The notes beneath the pieces are model-generated. The model searched no databases. It was not told the origin of the DNA and was given only the letters and a program-made list of their open reading frames with translations. A DNA stretch of 64,000 nucleotides from Acetobacteraceae bacterium (lineage in GTDB: Bacteria > Pseudomonadota > Alphaproteobacteria > Acetobacterales > Acetobacteraceae): NCBI GenBank assembly GCA_025352375.1, contig JANXTL010000026.1:1-64000 (forward strand). Reading direction: 5' to 3'. A program made the translations under genes and the position numbers. Numbering within the stretch: position 1 is the stretch's first letter; every line of letters begins with the position of its first letter. Below, piece by piece: positions 8,200-16,769 of this stretch.

Positions 8200-8464
8200 T
8201 AGCGCTCGACAGGCCCTGGCCTTCGCCCGCGGCGAAACGACCGAAGGCTTCATCGTCCATGTCCCCAAACAGGTCGACGTGAAGGATATCCGCGCGAAAA
8301 CTGGCCTCACTCAGGCAGCATTCGCCCGCCGCTTCGGCTTCACCGCCGCCGCCGTCCGCGATTGGGAACAAGGCCGTCGCCAACCCGAGCAGGCCGCGCG
8401 CGTGCTGCTGCTGGTGATCGCACACAACCCCGACGCCGTTACCGAAGCCCTGGCCGCCGAATAG
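8171..8464 (+). CDS. higA: HigA-type XRE antitoxin
   Basis: 97 residues. The C-terminal half is a helix-turn-helix, ITKs-like [19 protein letters not shown] followed by [15 protein letters not shown], as in antitoxins downstream of HigB toxins. The N-terminal part (about 1-35, with [16 protein letters not shown]) is the usual toxin-contacting region. AAGGAG lies about 10 nt upstream of the ATG at 8171. The order toxin then antitoxin with overlapping frames is the normal HigBA layout. It should repress its own promoter, located within 7628-7824, and neutralise HigB if any full-length toxin is made. Confidence 0.88.
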   Translation: MSRAGDRILSSARQALAFARGETTEGFIVHVPKQVDVKDIRAKTGLTQAAFARRFGFTAAAVRDWEQGRRQPEQAARVLLLVIAHNPDAVTEALAAE

Positions 8465-8532
8465 CGGCTGCTTGCGGCTTCCCATCAACCCCGGCCATAA
8501 TCCCCGGACAACAAAAACCAGGGAGAGAAATC

Positions 8533-9693
8533 ATGCGTTCAACGAAAGCGCTGCTCGGCGCCTGCGCGTTGTTGGTGTCGGTCGCGGCCGCCCACGCCGC
8601 ACCCTTCATGATCGTCGGCAACGACGCCAAGGCCGATTACGACGCCGCCGGCAAACCGGTCGTCAATCCCACTGGCAAAGATGCCGTCCTGATCGTCGAT
8701 CTGGCGAAGCCCGAGGACCCTAGGATCGTTGCCTCCCTGCCGCTCGAGAATTCGATCGTCGGTCCCCCCACAAACCTCGCGATTTCGCCAAACGGGGCGA
8801 TCGCATTGGTCGCTGACTCCATGACCGTCACGCAGGAGAACGGCGTCAACAAAGCCGGCCCGACAAACAAGCTGTTCGTGATCGACTTGAAGGCGAATCC
8901 GCCAAATCTGGTGGATACGCTGGAGGTTGGCAAGCAGCCCTCCGGCCTGTCGTTCAGCCCGACCGGCACCATGGCGCTGGTCGCCAATCGCGCGGACGGG
9001 TCGATCAGCGTGCTGAAGATCGAGGGGACGAAGGTGACTGTGACCGCCACGATCCCCATCAGTGCCGGCGTGTCGCATGTGGAATTCGCGCCCGACGGAA
9101 AGCATGCCTACGCGGTGCGCTCGCCGGACAACCGGATCGCGGTGCTGGATATCGATGGCGACAAGGTGACCTACAACAAGCTCGACATTCCGACGTCGTT
9201 GTTCCCCTACAACATCGTGATCGCGCCGAACGGCAAGCTGGCGCTGACAGCGGATAACGGCGGCGGCGGGTCGTCCGACGGCAGCATGGACATGGTCAGC
9301 GTCATCGACCTCGAAGGCGCCCACCCGCACACCATCTCTCGGATCAACGTCGAAGACGCGCCGGAAGGCCTGGCCATGTCGCCGAAGGGCAATATCGCGG
9401 TCGTGGTCAACGTCAACGGATCGAACATGCCCGGTGCGTGGTTCGCCAAGAAAACCGGCAGCGTCACGGTGCTGAAAATCGAGGGCAAGAAGGTCACCGC
9501 GATCAAAACCATCCAGGTGGGCCGCTTGCCGGAAGCCGCGATGTTTTCCCCGGACGGGCGTTATATCTATGTCAGCAACTATCTCGATAACGACTTCTCC
9601 ATCCTGAAGGTGAACGGCACCGATGTGGTGGACACCGGCAAGCGGTTCAAGGTTCCTGGCCACCCCGCCTCTGGCCGCATGGGCCCGGGTTGA
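8533..9693 (+). CDS. Secreted YncE-like beta-propeller protein
   Basis: About 386 residues from the ATG at 8533, preceded by GGGAGAG; the ORF-track extension to 8362 runs through the antitoxin gene. A classic signal peptide MRSTKALLGACALLVSVAAAHA is followed by repeated blades such as GPPTNLAISPNGAIALVA, QPSGLSFSPTGTMALVAN and RLPEAAMFSPDGRYIYVSN, the YVTN/YncE-type seven-bladed propeller. It should be periplasmic, binding a ligand or acting as a scaffold. No catalytic motif was seen. It precedes an enolase-superfamily enzyme by about 100 bp, and may share its catabolic context. The stop codon sits inside a 29-bp tandem duplication. Confidence 0.88.
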   Translation: MRSTKALLGACALLVSVAAAHAAPFMIVGNDAKADYDAAGKPVVNPTGKDAVLIVDLAKPEDPRIVASLPLENSIVGPPTNLAISPNGAIALVADSMTVTQENGVNKAGPTNKLFVIDLKANPPNLVDTLEVGKQPSGLSFSPTGTMALVANRADGSISVLKIEGTKVTVTATIPISAGVSHVEFAPDGKHAYAVRSPDNRIAVLDIDGDKVTYNKLDIPTSLFPYNIVIAPNGKLALTADNGGGGSSDGSMDMVSVIDLEGAHPHTISRINVEDAPEGLAMSPKGNIAVVVNVNGSNMPGAWFAKKTGSVTVLKIEGKKVTAIKTIQVGRLPEAAMFSPDGRYIYVSNYLDNDFSILKVNGTDVVDTGKRFKVPGHPASGRMGPG

Positions 9694-9737
9694 GGTCCTC
9701 TGGCCGCATGGGCCCGGGCTGACGTCCTCGGGCCGGG
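9668..9737 (+). repeat. 29-bp tandem duplication across the stop codon
   Basis: The block CCTCTGGCCGCATGGGCCCG begins at 9668 and again at 9697 (period 29), followed by a partial third unit at 9726. The first unit includes the real TGA stop at 9691 and the second repeats it with one change. Because the period is not a multiple of three, the duplication does not lengthen the protein. GGGCCCGGG cores could fold and may act in termination, but no U-tract follows. Confidence 0.85.
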
Positions 9738-9801
9738 GGCGCGACCTTGCTCCCGGTCCCTTCCCGTGCTTGGTAGCGCCACCATCCGCGCAGGAGGAAA
9801 C

Positions 9802-10977
9802 ATGAAAATCGTCCAAATCGAGACGCTCCAGGCCGATGCCGGCTGGCGCATGTTCTCCTTCCTCAAGGTCGTCACCGACCAGGGGATTATCGGCTGGTCC
9901 GAATTCAATGAGAGCTTCGGCAGTGTCGGCCTGTCGGACGTCATCCGCGGCCTGTCGCCGGTGCTGATCGGCCGCGATCCCCGCCAGTTCGAGCAAATCA
10001 CCCAGCATCTGCATGTCCTGACCCGCCAGTCGCGCGGCGGGCTGAACCAGCAGGCCATCGCGGCCATCGAGAACGCGATGCTGGATGTCGCCGGCAAGGC
10101 TTACGGTATCTCGGTCGCCGCTTTGTTCGGCGGGCCGATCCGTGACCGCATCCCGGTCTACTGGTCGCATTTCGCCACCTATCGGGTGCGCAATGCCGCC
10201 CTGATGGGGGTGACACCGATCGCCAGTTACGACGACCTCGCGCGCCACGCGAAGGAGGTCCAACGCCTCGGCTACAAGGGGCTGAAAACCAATATCCTGC
10301 CGATCGTCGATGGCAAGCTATCGTCCTACGTCCCCGGTTTCGGCCGCACCGCCGGCTGGCCGGAGCTGAACTGGGACAATAAATTGACCCGCGGCGTGAC
10401 CGAACAACTCCAGGCCATTCGTGCCGCCATCGGCCCCGACATGGGCATCCACCTCGATATCAACTTCAACTTCAAGACCGAGGGCTTCAAGCGCATCGCC
10501 GAAGCGGTGGCACCGGCCAACCTTACCTGGCTGGAGATCGACACCCATGACGCCCCGGCATTGGCGGAAATCAAGCGCAACGCGCCCTGCCCCATCGCTT
10601 CCTGCGAAACGTTGCATGGCCGTCGCGAGTTCAAGCCGTTTTTCGACAATTATGCCACCGACGTCGCCATCGTCGATGTCATTTGGAACGGGCTGAACGA
10701 ATCGCTGAAAATAGCCTCGATGGCCGACGTCTACGAAATCAACGTCGCCCCGCACAATTTCTACGGCCATCTGTGCAGCGCCATCAGCGCAACGTTCAGC
10801 GCCGTGGTGCCCAATTTCCGGGTGATGGAGCTGGACGTCGACAGCGCACCCTGGCGCGATGAGTTCTACACCGTCGTCCCCTCCATCGAGAACGGCGAAT
10901 TTGTGCTTCCGGCCGGCCCCGGTTGGGGCATCGATATCAACGAGAAGGCGGTGCGTGCCCGCCCGCCGAAGAACTAA
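9802..10977 (+). CDS. Mandelate racemase/muconate lactonizing enzyme family protein
   Basis: About 391 residues from the ATG at 9802 behind a strong AGGAGG. Enolase-superfamily features are the N-terminal capping domain (to about residue 120), the Lys-bearing strand GYKGLKTNILPIV, the metal ligand strand IHLDINFNFKTEG, then LTWLEIDTHDAPALAEIKRN and ASCETLHGRREFKPF supplying further acidic ligands. SNAPHNFYGH-type His in NVAPHNFYGHLCSA lies near the C-terminus. Members abstract the alpha-proton of a carboxylate, typically a sugar acid in dehydratases. It is followed 17 bp later by a 2-hydroxyacid dehydrogenase, suggesting dehydration and reduction of one hydroxy acid. Confidence 0.88.
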   Translation: MKIVQIETLQADAGWRMFSFLKVVTDQGIIGWSEFNESFGSVGLSDVIRGLSPVLIGRDPRQFEQITQHLHVLTRQSRGGLNQQAIAAIENAMLDVAGKAYGISVAALFGGPIRDRIPVYWSHFATYRVRNAALMGVTPIASYDDLARHAKEVQRLGYKGLKTNILPIVDGKLSSYVPGFGRTAGWPELNWDNKLTRGVTEQLQAIRAAIGPDMGIHLDINFNFKTEGFKRIAEAVAPANLTWLEIDTHDAPALAEIKRNAPCPIASCETLHGRREFKPFFDNYATDVAIVDVIWNGLNESLKIASMADVYEINVAPHNFYGHLCSAISATFSAVVPNFRVMELDVDSAPWRDEFYTVVPSIENGEFVLPAGPGWGIDINEKAVRARPPKN

Positions 10978-10994
10978 CCAATAGGAGCGTGAAA

Positions 10995-12044
10995 ATGGCC
11001 AAATTCAAAGTCGCGACCCCCGCCGGTCTCAGCTTCACGACCGCCGGCGCCGGCGACTACGGATACGAAATGGAAGACCTCGCCTATCTCGGCGCGGAAA
11101 TCGTCGAAGGCCCGACCGACGAGGACGGGTTCATCGCCTTCGCGCAGGACGCCGACGCGGTCTATGCCAAGGGCATGCGCTTCTCCAAGAAGGTCGTCGA
11201 TGCCCTTCCGGAACGCTGCCGCGGCATCGTGCTGGGCAGCGTCGGCGTGGATAGTGTCGATGTCAAAGCCGCCACCGCCCGCGGCATGCCGGTCACCAAC
11301 TGCCCCGATACGTTCATTGAGGAAGTGGCCGACCACGCCATGATGCTGCTGCTGTCGACCCACCGCCGCACCGTCGAACAGGACCGCCTGGTGCGCGAGG
11401 GCCGCTGGCGCGAAGGCCGCACCCCGCTGCTGCAAATGCCCCGCCTGATGGGCCTGACCCTCGGGCTCATCGCCTTCGGCCATGTCGCGCGTGCCGTCGC
11501 AAAGCGCGCCAAAGCGTTCGGGCTGCGGGTCATAGCCTACGATCCGTTCATCGAAGAACTGGTGATGGTCGAGCACGGCGTTCTGCCTTCAACGCTGGAA
11601 GAAGTGCTGTCGCAATCCGATTTCGTATCGATGCACGCACCCGCCCGCCCCGAAGTCGAAGGGATGCTTGGAGAAAAACATTTCCGGCAGATGAAACCCA
11701 CCGCCGTGTTCATCAACACCGGCCGCGGCCCGACGGTGCAGGAAACCGCCTTGATAAAAGCGTTGGACGAGAAATGGATCGCCTACGCCGGCCTCGATGT
11801 TCTGGAGCAGGAACCACCCGGCAACAATAATCCGTTGCTATCCATGAACAACGTCATCCTCAGCGCGCACACGGCATCGGCCTCCGCCCGGTTCGATCCA
11901 GCGCGCCGGCGGCACGTGGGACGCGAGTTGGCGTTGCTGCTGGAAGGCAAATGGCCCATGAGCTGCGTCAACCCCGCCGTCCTGCAATCGACAAAACTGC
12001 GCCGCTGGCAGCCGATTTCCATGGAGCGCGGCCCGAACAGCTGA
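10995..12044 (+). CDS. D-isomer-specific 2-hydroxyacid dehydrogenase
   Basis: About 349 residues from the ATG at 10995 (AGGAGCGT upstream). The Rossmann segment LMGLTLGLIAFGHVARAVAKRA holds the dinucleotide-binding loop, here LGLIAFGHVA rather than the textbook GxGxxG. Catalytic Arg is in INTGRGPTVQE, Glu in GLDVLEQEPP and His in NVILSAHTASAS, the standard triad of the family. It would interconvert a 2-oxo acid and a D-2-hydroxy acid with NAD(P)H. It is second in the pair with the enolase-superfamily enzyme and ends at a strong hairpin shared with convergent mltG. Confidence 0.9.
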   Translation: MAKFKVATPAGLSFTTAGAGDYGYEMEDLAYLGAEIVEGPTDEDGFIAFAQDADAVYAKGMRFSKKVVDALPERCRGIVLGSVGVDSVDVKAATARGMPVTNCPDTFIEEVADHAMMLLLSTHRRTVEQDRLVREGRWREGRTPLLQMPRLMGLTLGLIAFGHVARAVAKRAKAFGLRVIAYDPFIEELVMVEHGVLPSTLEEVLSQSDFVSMHAPARPEVEGMLGEKHFRQMKPTAVFINTGRGPTVQETALIKALDEKWIAYAGLDVLEQEPPGNNNPLLSMNNVILSAHTASASARFDPARRRHVGRELALLLEGKWPMSCVNPAVLQSTKLRRWQPISMERGPNS

Positions 12045-12055
12045 ACACACAACAT

Positions 12056-12080
12056 GGGTTGGAGGCCTCGCCTCCAACCC
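12056..12080. terminator. Perfect 11-bp hairpin between convergent genes
   Basis: GGGTTGGAGGC, loop CTC, GCCTCCAACCC: a perfect 11-bp stem with a three-base loop, in the gap between the 2-hydroxyacid dehydrogenase and mltG. It touches the last base of the mltG stop codon. There is no clear U-run on either side, but its position and strength fit a bidirectional terminator. Confidence 0.7.
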
Positions 12081-13033
12081 TATCGCTGGGGAGACTGCCC
12101 GGCGACCAAAGCCCGGTATCGGGCGACGTTACGCTCATGCGCATCGAGGGTCGTGGCGAACGCGTGTCCACCTCTCCCATCCGCCACAAAATACAGGTCG
12201 TCGCTCTGTGCCGGGTGCAATACGGCCAAAATGCTGGCGACCGATGGCGCGCATATCGGCGCCGGCGGCAACCCGACATTCCGGTACGTGTTGAACGGAT
12301 CGTCCCGATCCAGCTCCGCTCGGGTCAGCGGATGGTCGAGCACCCCTGCCCCCCCGCTGGCCGCATAGACCACAGTCGGATCGGCTTGCAGCTTCATCCC
12401 CTGCCGCAACCGGTTTTCGTAGACCGCCGCGACATGCGCCCGTTCCTCGGGCTTGGCAGTTTCGCGCTCCACGAGGCTGGCCATGATCACCGCGTCGCGC
12501 GGCGTCGCCAGCGGAAGATCGGCTGCCCGGCCCGCCCACGCGCTCGCGACCGCTTTCGTCATCGCCGTACGTGCTCGGCCGAGGACCGAATCGCGGGTCG
12601 CGCCATACTCATAGGCGTAGGTTTGGGGCAAGACGCTGCCTTCCTCGAACCGCGCGACGTCGCCCAACATAGCGTCCGCCTTGGTCAGCAGCGCGGCGAT
12701 CTGGTGCGCCGTCAGACCTTCGGGGATGGTGATAAGGCGCTCGACCGGGTGCGCGGTACGCAGGATCGTCAGCACCTGATTCAGCGACGCATGCTCCGGG
12801 AAGGTGAATTCAGCCGCGTGCAGCGCGCCGTTCGGATTTAGCCAGACAATGGCCTTGAACAACAGGGGATTGTCGATAGCCCCTGCCTCGGCCAAGCCGG
12901 TAGCAAGCCGGTCGAGCCCCCCGCGTGGCACCACGATATTGGTGGTTTTGGGCAGCGGGCCCGGCGAGTCGCGCATGGCCCGCAACCAGGCCCGGCCACC
13001 GAACGCCCCGCCGGCCAGCAGCAGGACCACCAT
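12080..13033 (-). CDS. mltG: Endolytic murein transglycosylase MltG
   Basis: 317 residues from the ATG at 13033. A single N-terminal membrane segment (MVVLLLAGGAFGG) leads into the YceG/MltG domain. Diagnostic parts are LITIPEGLTAHQIAALL, the catalytic ASLVERETAKPEERAHVA (with the active-site Glu), FYENRL-type VYENRLRQGMKLQADPTVVY and the C-terminal PFNTYRNVGLPPAPICAPS. MltG cuts nascent glycan strands at the inner membrane and sets glycan length. It is last in the fabD-fabG-acpP-fabF-mltG series, a common alphaproteobacterial order. The true start may lie about nine codons upstream at a CTG that overlaps the fabF stop; no ATG, GTG or TTG occurs in that stretch. Confidence 0.93.
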   Translation of the reverse strand: MVVLLLAGGAFGGRAWLRAMRDSPGPLPKTTNIVVPRGGLDRLATGLAEAGAIDNPLLFKAIVWLNPNGALHAAEFTFPEHASLNQVLTILRTAHPVERLITIPEGLTAHQIAALLTKADAMLGDVARFEEGSVLPQTYAYEYGATRDSVLGRARTAMTKAVASAWAGRAADLPLATPRDAVIMASLVERETAKPEERAHVAAVYENRLRQGMKLQADPTVVYAASGGAGVLDHPLTRAELDRDDPFNTYRNVGLPPAPICAPSVASILAVLHPAQSDDLYFVADGRGGHAFATTLDAHERNVARYRALVAGQSPQR

Positions 13034-13056
13034 GCCGACACTGATAGAAAGCCGTT

Positions 13057-14319
13057 TCAGGGCGCGGCGCGGAAGATGATGGAGGCGTTGGTGCCCCCGA
13101 AGCCAAAGCTATTGGACAGCGCAACATCGATCTTGCGTTGCTGCGCCGTCTTCGCCACACGGTCGATCACGCTTTCCCGGCTGGGATTGTCCAGGTTCAG
13201 GGTTGGCGGTGCCACGCCGTCGCGGATCGCGAGGATCGAGAAGATCGCCTCGACCGCGCCAGCCGCGCCCAAAAGATGGCCTATGGCGGACTTGGTGGAC
13301 GACATCGCGATATTCTTGGCGTGGTCGCCGAACATCCGTTCGACCGCTTCCAGCTCCAGATCGTCGCCCATCGGCGTGGAGGTGCCGTGCGCGTTGACGT
13401 ACTGGATGTCGGCCGGTGTGACTCCGCCGTTGCGCATAGCCGCCTTCATCGCACGGAAGGCGCCATCATGGCCCTCCGCTGGGGCGGTGATGTGGTGGGC
13501 ATCGCCGGACATGCCGTAGCCCGCCACTTCAGCGTATATCTTGGCGCCGCGCTTTTTCGCGTGCTCGTATTCTTCCAGAACCACCACGCCCGCGCCTTCG
13601 CCCATTACGAACCCGTCGCGGTCCTTGTCCCAGGGGCGGGAGGCGGCCGTGGGGTTATCGTTGAAGGACGTGGATAGCGCGCGGGCTGCGGAGAAGCCGG
13701 CGACGCCCAACTCGCAGACCGTCGCCTCGGTGCCGCCCGCGACCATGATATCGGCATCGCCCCACATGATGATGCGGGCCGCATCGCCGATCGCGTGCAC
13801 GCCGCTGGCGCAGGCCGTCACGACCGCGTGGTTCGGGCCTTTCAGGCCGTACTTGATCGACAGGTGCCCGGACGCGAGGTTGGCTAATGCGGAGGGGATG
13901 AAGAACGGCGACAGGCGCCGGATCTTGCCCTGGTGCAGCAGCAAGGCGGCCTCGGAGATCGTTTCCAGGCCACCGATGCCCGAACCGATCATGACACCGG
14001 CGCCCCAATGATCCTCATCGGTCTTGGGGACCCAGCCGGAGTCCTCAATCGCCATCGATCCGGCGGCCATCGCCAGATGGATGAAGCGATCCATCTTCTT
14101 CTGGTCCTTGACGGGGATCCATTCGGAGACGTTGAGTTTGCCCTCCGCGATCGGTCCGACCGGCACTTGCCCGGCGATCTTGCACGGCACGTCCTTCGTG
14201 TCGAAGGCCGTGATCGTACCGATGCCGGACTCGGCGTTGATCAGCCGCCGCCAGACGTGCTCGACCCCGAGCCCGAGGGGGCAGGCGATGCCCATACCGG
14301 TCACTACAACGCGCCGCAT
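13057..14319 (-). CDS. fabF: Beta-ketoacyl-ACP synthase II
   Basis: About 420 residues from the ATG at 14319 (MRRVVVTGMGIACPLG); the ORF-track extension upstream is spurious. The catalytic triad is visible: Cys in VVTACASGVHAIGDAA, His in QYVNAHGTSTPMGD and His in SAIGHLLGAAGAVEA. The C-terminal glycine-rich NSFGFGGTNASIIF is also typical. It condenses malonyl-ACP with acyl-ACP to elongate fatty acids, including the temperature-sensitive 16:1 to 18:1 step. It follows acpP by 28 bp. Confidence 0.97.
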   Translation of the reverse strand: MRRVVVTGMGIACPLGLGVEHVWRRLINAESGIGTITAFDTKDVPCKIAGQVPVGPIAEGKLNVSEWIPVKDQKKMDRFIHLAMAAGSMAIEDSGWVPKTDEDHWGAGVMIGSGIGGLETISEAALLLHQGKIRRLSPFFIPSALANLASGHLSIKYGLKGPNHAVVTACASGVHAIGDAARIIMWGDADIMVAGGTEATVCELGVAGFSAARALSTSFNDNPTAASRPWDKDRDGFVMGEGAGVVVLEEYEHAKKRGAKIYAEVAGYGMSGDAHHITAPAEGHDGAFRAMKAAMRNGGVTPADIQYVNAHGTSTPMGDDLELEAVERMFGDHAKNIAMSSTKSAIGHLLGAAGAVEAIFSILAIRDGVAPPTLNLDNPSRESVIDRVAKTAQQRKIDVALSNSFGFGGTNASIIFRAAP

Positions 14320-14347
14320 CTGCCGCGATCCTCCCGCCGTTACCGGA

Positions 14348-14584
14348 TCAGGCCTTCTGCTTTTCGATGTAGTCGATCGCGTCCTTGACGGTGGCAATCT
14401 TCTCGGCGGCGTCTTCGGGGATTTCGACGGCGAATTCTTCCTCGAACGCCATCACCAGTTCGACCGTGTCCAGGCTGTCGGCGCCCAGGTCGTCGATGAA
14501 CGAAGCGTTCTCAGTCACCTTGTCTTCCTCGACACCCAGGTGCTCTACGACGATCTTCTTGATCTTATCGGCGATCTCGCTCAT
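14348..14584 (-). CDS. acpP: Acyl carrier protein
   Basis: 78 residues from the ATG at 14584. The phosphopantetheine attachment Ser is in [19 protein letters not shown]. The sequence is strongly acidic and close to textbook AcpP throughout ([19 protein letters not shown] at the start). It carries growing acyl chains for FabD, FabG and FabF, all encoded alongside. About 180 bp separate it from fabG upstream, leaving room for its own promoter, which would fit the high demand for ACP. No specific promoter was identified. Confidence 0.98.
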   Translation of the reverse strand: MSEIADKIKKIVVEHLGVEEDKVTENASFIDDLGADSLDTVELVMAFEEEFAVEIPEDAAEKIATVKDAIDYIEKQKA

Positions 14585-14762
14585 CGGCTCCGAAACTCCT
14601 ACTATGGTCCCGCGTCTTAATGTGCGCCCGGACCTGATTATGGGCGGGGACAATCCCGACCCTTTCGATATCGCCAACCCGGTCGAACGCGAGTCTGTCT
14701 CAGGCGGTTTGGGGCGCTTAGCATGGTCCCGTTACCCTGGAAAGCGCGTCGCCGGCAAATCT

Positions 14763-15500
14763 CTAAAACATCGCCATCCCGCCGTTGACATGCAGCGTGG
14801 CGCCGGTGACCCAGGCGGCTTCGTCCGAGGCCAGATAGACCACCGACGCGGCGATATCCTCCGGCTTGCCGAGGCGCCCGAGCGGAATGGCTTCCGAGAG
14901 CTTCGCCTTTTGGGCTTCGTTCAAAGCGTCCGTCATGGCGGTGACCACGAAGCCGGGTGCAACCACGTTGACCGTGATCCCGCGCGAGCCGACTTCCTGC
15001 GCCAGCGCCTTGGTCATGCCCACGAGGCCGGCCTTGGCGGCGGCATAATTGGCCTGACCGGGATTTCCGGTGGAACCCACGATGGACGAGATATTGATAA
15101 TGCGTCCCGCGCGCCGCCGCAGCATGCCCCTCAGGGCCGCGCGGCACAGGCGGAACGGGGCGCTCAGGTCGACATCCAGCACCGACTGCCAGTCGGCGTC
15201 GCGCATGCGGATCGCCAGCATGTCGCGGGTCATGCCGGCATTGTTGACCAAGATGTGCAGCGGACCGGCGGCTTTCTCGGCCGCTTCGACCAGAGCGTCG
15301 GGTTCGGAGGCATCGCGCAAATCCGCAGGGCAGATATGCGTACAATCACCTAGTTCCTGCGCCAACAACTCCAACGCGTCGATTCTCGTGCCGGACAATG
15401 CTACGGTTGCACCTTGGGCGTGCAAAGCTCGCGCAATAGCTGCACCGATACCACCCGATGCGCCTGTTACCAGCGCGGTCTTGCCGTCCAGCCGAAACAT
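14763..15500 (-). CDS. fabG: 3-oxoacyl-ACP reductase
   Basis: 245 residues of a classical short-chain dehydrogenase. The cofactor loop is TGASGGIG (residues 13-20), NNAG appears in HILVNNAGMTRD, and the catalytic set is Ser in NISSIVGSTGNPGQ with Tyr and Lys in NYAAAKAG. The C-terminal LHVNGGMAMF is the usual FabG ending. It reduces 3-oxoacyl-ACP with NADPH in fatty-acid elongation. Its place between fabD and acpP makes this assignment firmer than for isolated SDRs. Confidence 0.96.
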   Translation of the reverse strand: MFRLDGKTALVTGASGGIGAAIARALHAQGATVALSGTRIDALELLAQELGDCTHICPADLRDASEPDALVEAAEKAAGPLHILVNNAGMTRDMLAIRMRDADWQSVLDVDLSAPFRLCRAALRGMLRRRAGRIINISSIVGSTGNPGQANYAAAKAGLVGMTKALAQEVGSRGITVNVVAPGFVVTAMTDALNEAQKAKLSEAIPLGRLGKPEDIAASVVYLASDEAAWVTGATLHVNGGMAMF

Positions 15501-15518
15501 CGCGGCCTCCCTATCTAT

Positions 15519-16487
15519 TTATAGTGTTTTGAGCACCGCTTCGATCTCCGCCGGAGTCGAGGCCGATACGCCGGTCACATCTGGTGCGATACGCTTGATC
15601 AGGCCGGACAGAACCTTGCCCGCGCCGAGTTCGACAAAGTTGGTGACGCCCAGGTCCACCATGGTGCGCACGCATTCCTGCCAGCGCACTGTCGCGGTCA
15701 CCTGCTTGACCAGCAGTTCGCGAATGCGGCCGGGATCGGTTTCCTTGGCGGCTGATACGTTGGCAACCAACGGCACGATGGGCGGCAACGGCGGGCGGGC
15801 TTCCAGCGCCTCGGCCATCGCGCCGGCGGCGGGGGCCATCAGCGCGCAATGGAAGGGAGCGGACACCGGCAACAGCATGGCGCGGCGCACGCCCTTGCCC
15901 TTGGCGATTTCGATCGCCCGCTCGATCGCCGCGCGATGGCCGGAGATCACCACCTGACCGCCGCCATTATCGTTGGCGGCTTCCACCACCTGGCGTTCGC
16001 CGGTGGGGCTGTCGGGAACCGCGGCGGCTTCGTCGCAGATCGCCTGGGCCTGCGCCATGTCGGCGCCGAGCAGCGCGGCCATCGCGCCTTCGCCAGGGGG
16101 GACGGCCTTCTGCATGGCCTGGCCTCGCAGTTTCAGCAGGCGCGCGGCGGTGGCGATGGGGAAAGCCCCGGCGGCGGCCAGAGCGCTGTACTCGCCAAGG
16201 GAATGGCCCGCCACGACGATGGCTTTGTGCTTCAAGGAGAACCCACCCTCGGCTTCCAGCACCCGCAACACCGCGAGCGAGTGAGCCATCAGCGCGGGCT
16301 GGGTGTTTTCGGTCAGGGTCAGCTCTTCGTTCGGTCCCTCGAACATCAGCTTTGACAGCTTCTGCTTCAGGACGTCGTCGACCTCTTGGAACACCGCGCG
16401 CGCCGAGGCGAAAGCGGCCGCGAGGTCGCGGCCCATGCCGACGGACTGGCTGCCCTGGCCTGGGAAAATGAAGGCATGAACCGGCAT
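15519..16487 (-). CDS. fabD: Malonyl-CoA:ACP transacylase
   Basis: 322 residues from the ATG at 16487 (MPVHAFIFPGQGSQSVGMG), rather than the ORF-track start 63 codons earlier. The nucleophile Ser is in VVAGHSLGEYSALAA and the catalytic His in VSAPFHCALMAPAA; the C-terminal VELGAGKVLSGLIKR is also typical. It loads malonate from CoA onto AcpP. It is first of the fatty-acid genes, so the promoter for the cluster should lie in 16488-16769 or just upstream of the start on the minus strand. Confidence 0.97.
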   Translation of the reverse strand: MPVHAFIFPGQGSQSVGMGRDLAAAFASARAVFQEVDDVLKQKLSKLMFEGPNEELTLTENTQPALMAHSLAVLRVLEAEGGFSLKHKAIVVAGHSLGEYSALAAAGAFPIATAARLLKLRGQAMQKAVPPGEGAMAALLGADMAQAQAICDEAAAVPDSPTGERQVVEAANDNGGGQVVISGHRAAIERAIEIAKGKGVRRAMLLPVSAPFHCALMAPAAGAMAEALEARPPLPPIVPLVANVSAAKETDPGRIRELLVKQVTATVRWQECVRTMVDLGVTNFVELGAGKVLSGLIKRIAPDVTGVSASTPAEIEAVLKTL

Positions 16488-16769
16488 GAATGGGGCTCCC
16501 GACGGTCGTCGGCAAAGGAAGAAGTGTGGCGCGGGGGCGTAGCGGCGGGTTACCGGGCTGTCAAGGAAGGCGACAGGTGCGCGGGTTCGTCGCGGCGCAA
16601 TTGCGCGCCGAGATGAGGGATCACGTCTGAAGGTTGAACTAATTCCACCCCTCCATAATTGAAGGCAGTGGATCAATTTTTCTACAACATTGGGTTGTTA
16701 TTTGATATTATTTTAACCTGTGTGTTAGAATAACCTCGGTTCCACACAACCAAAACGGGAGACCAAAGC

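Noticed and set aside
8539-10263. 574-residue minus-strand ORF
   Set aside because: Antisense shadow of the beta-propeller and enolase-family genes, which have signal peptide, motifs and ribosome sites; the shadow has none.
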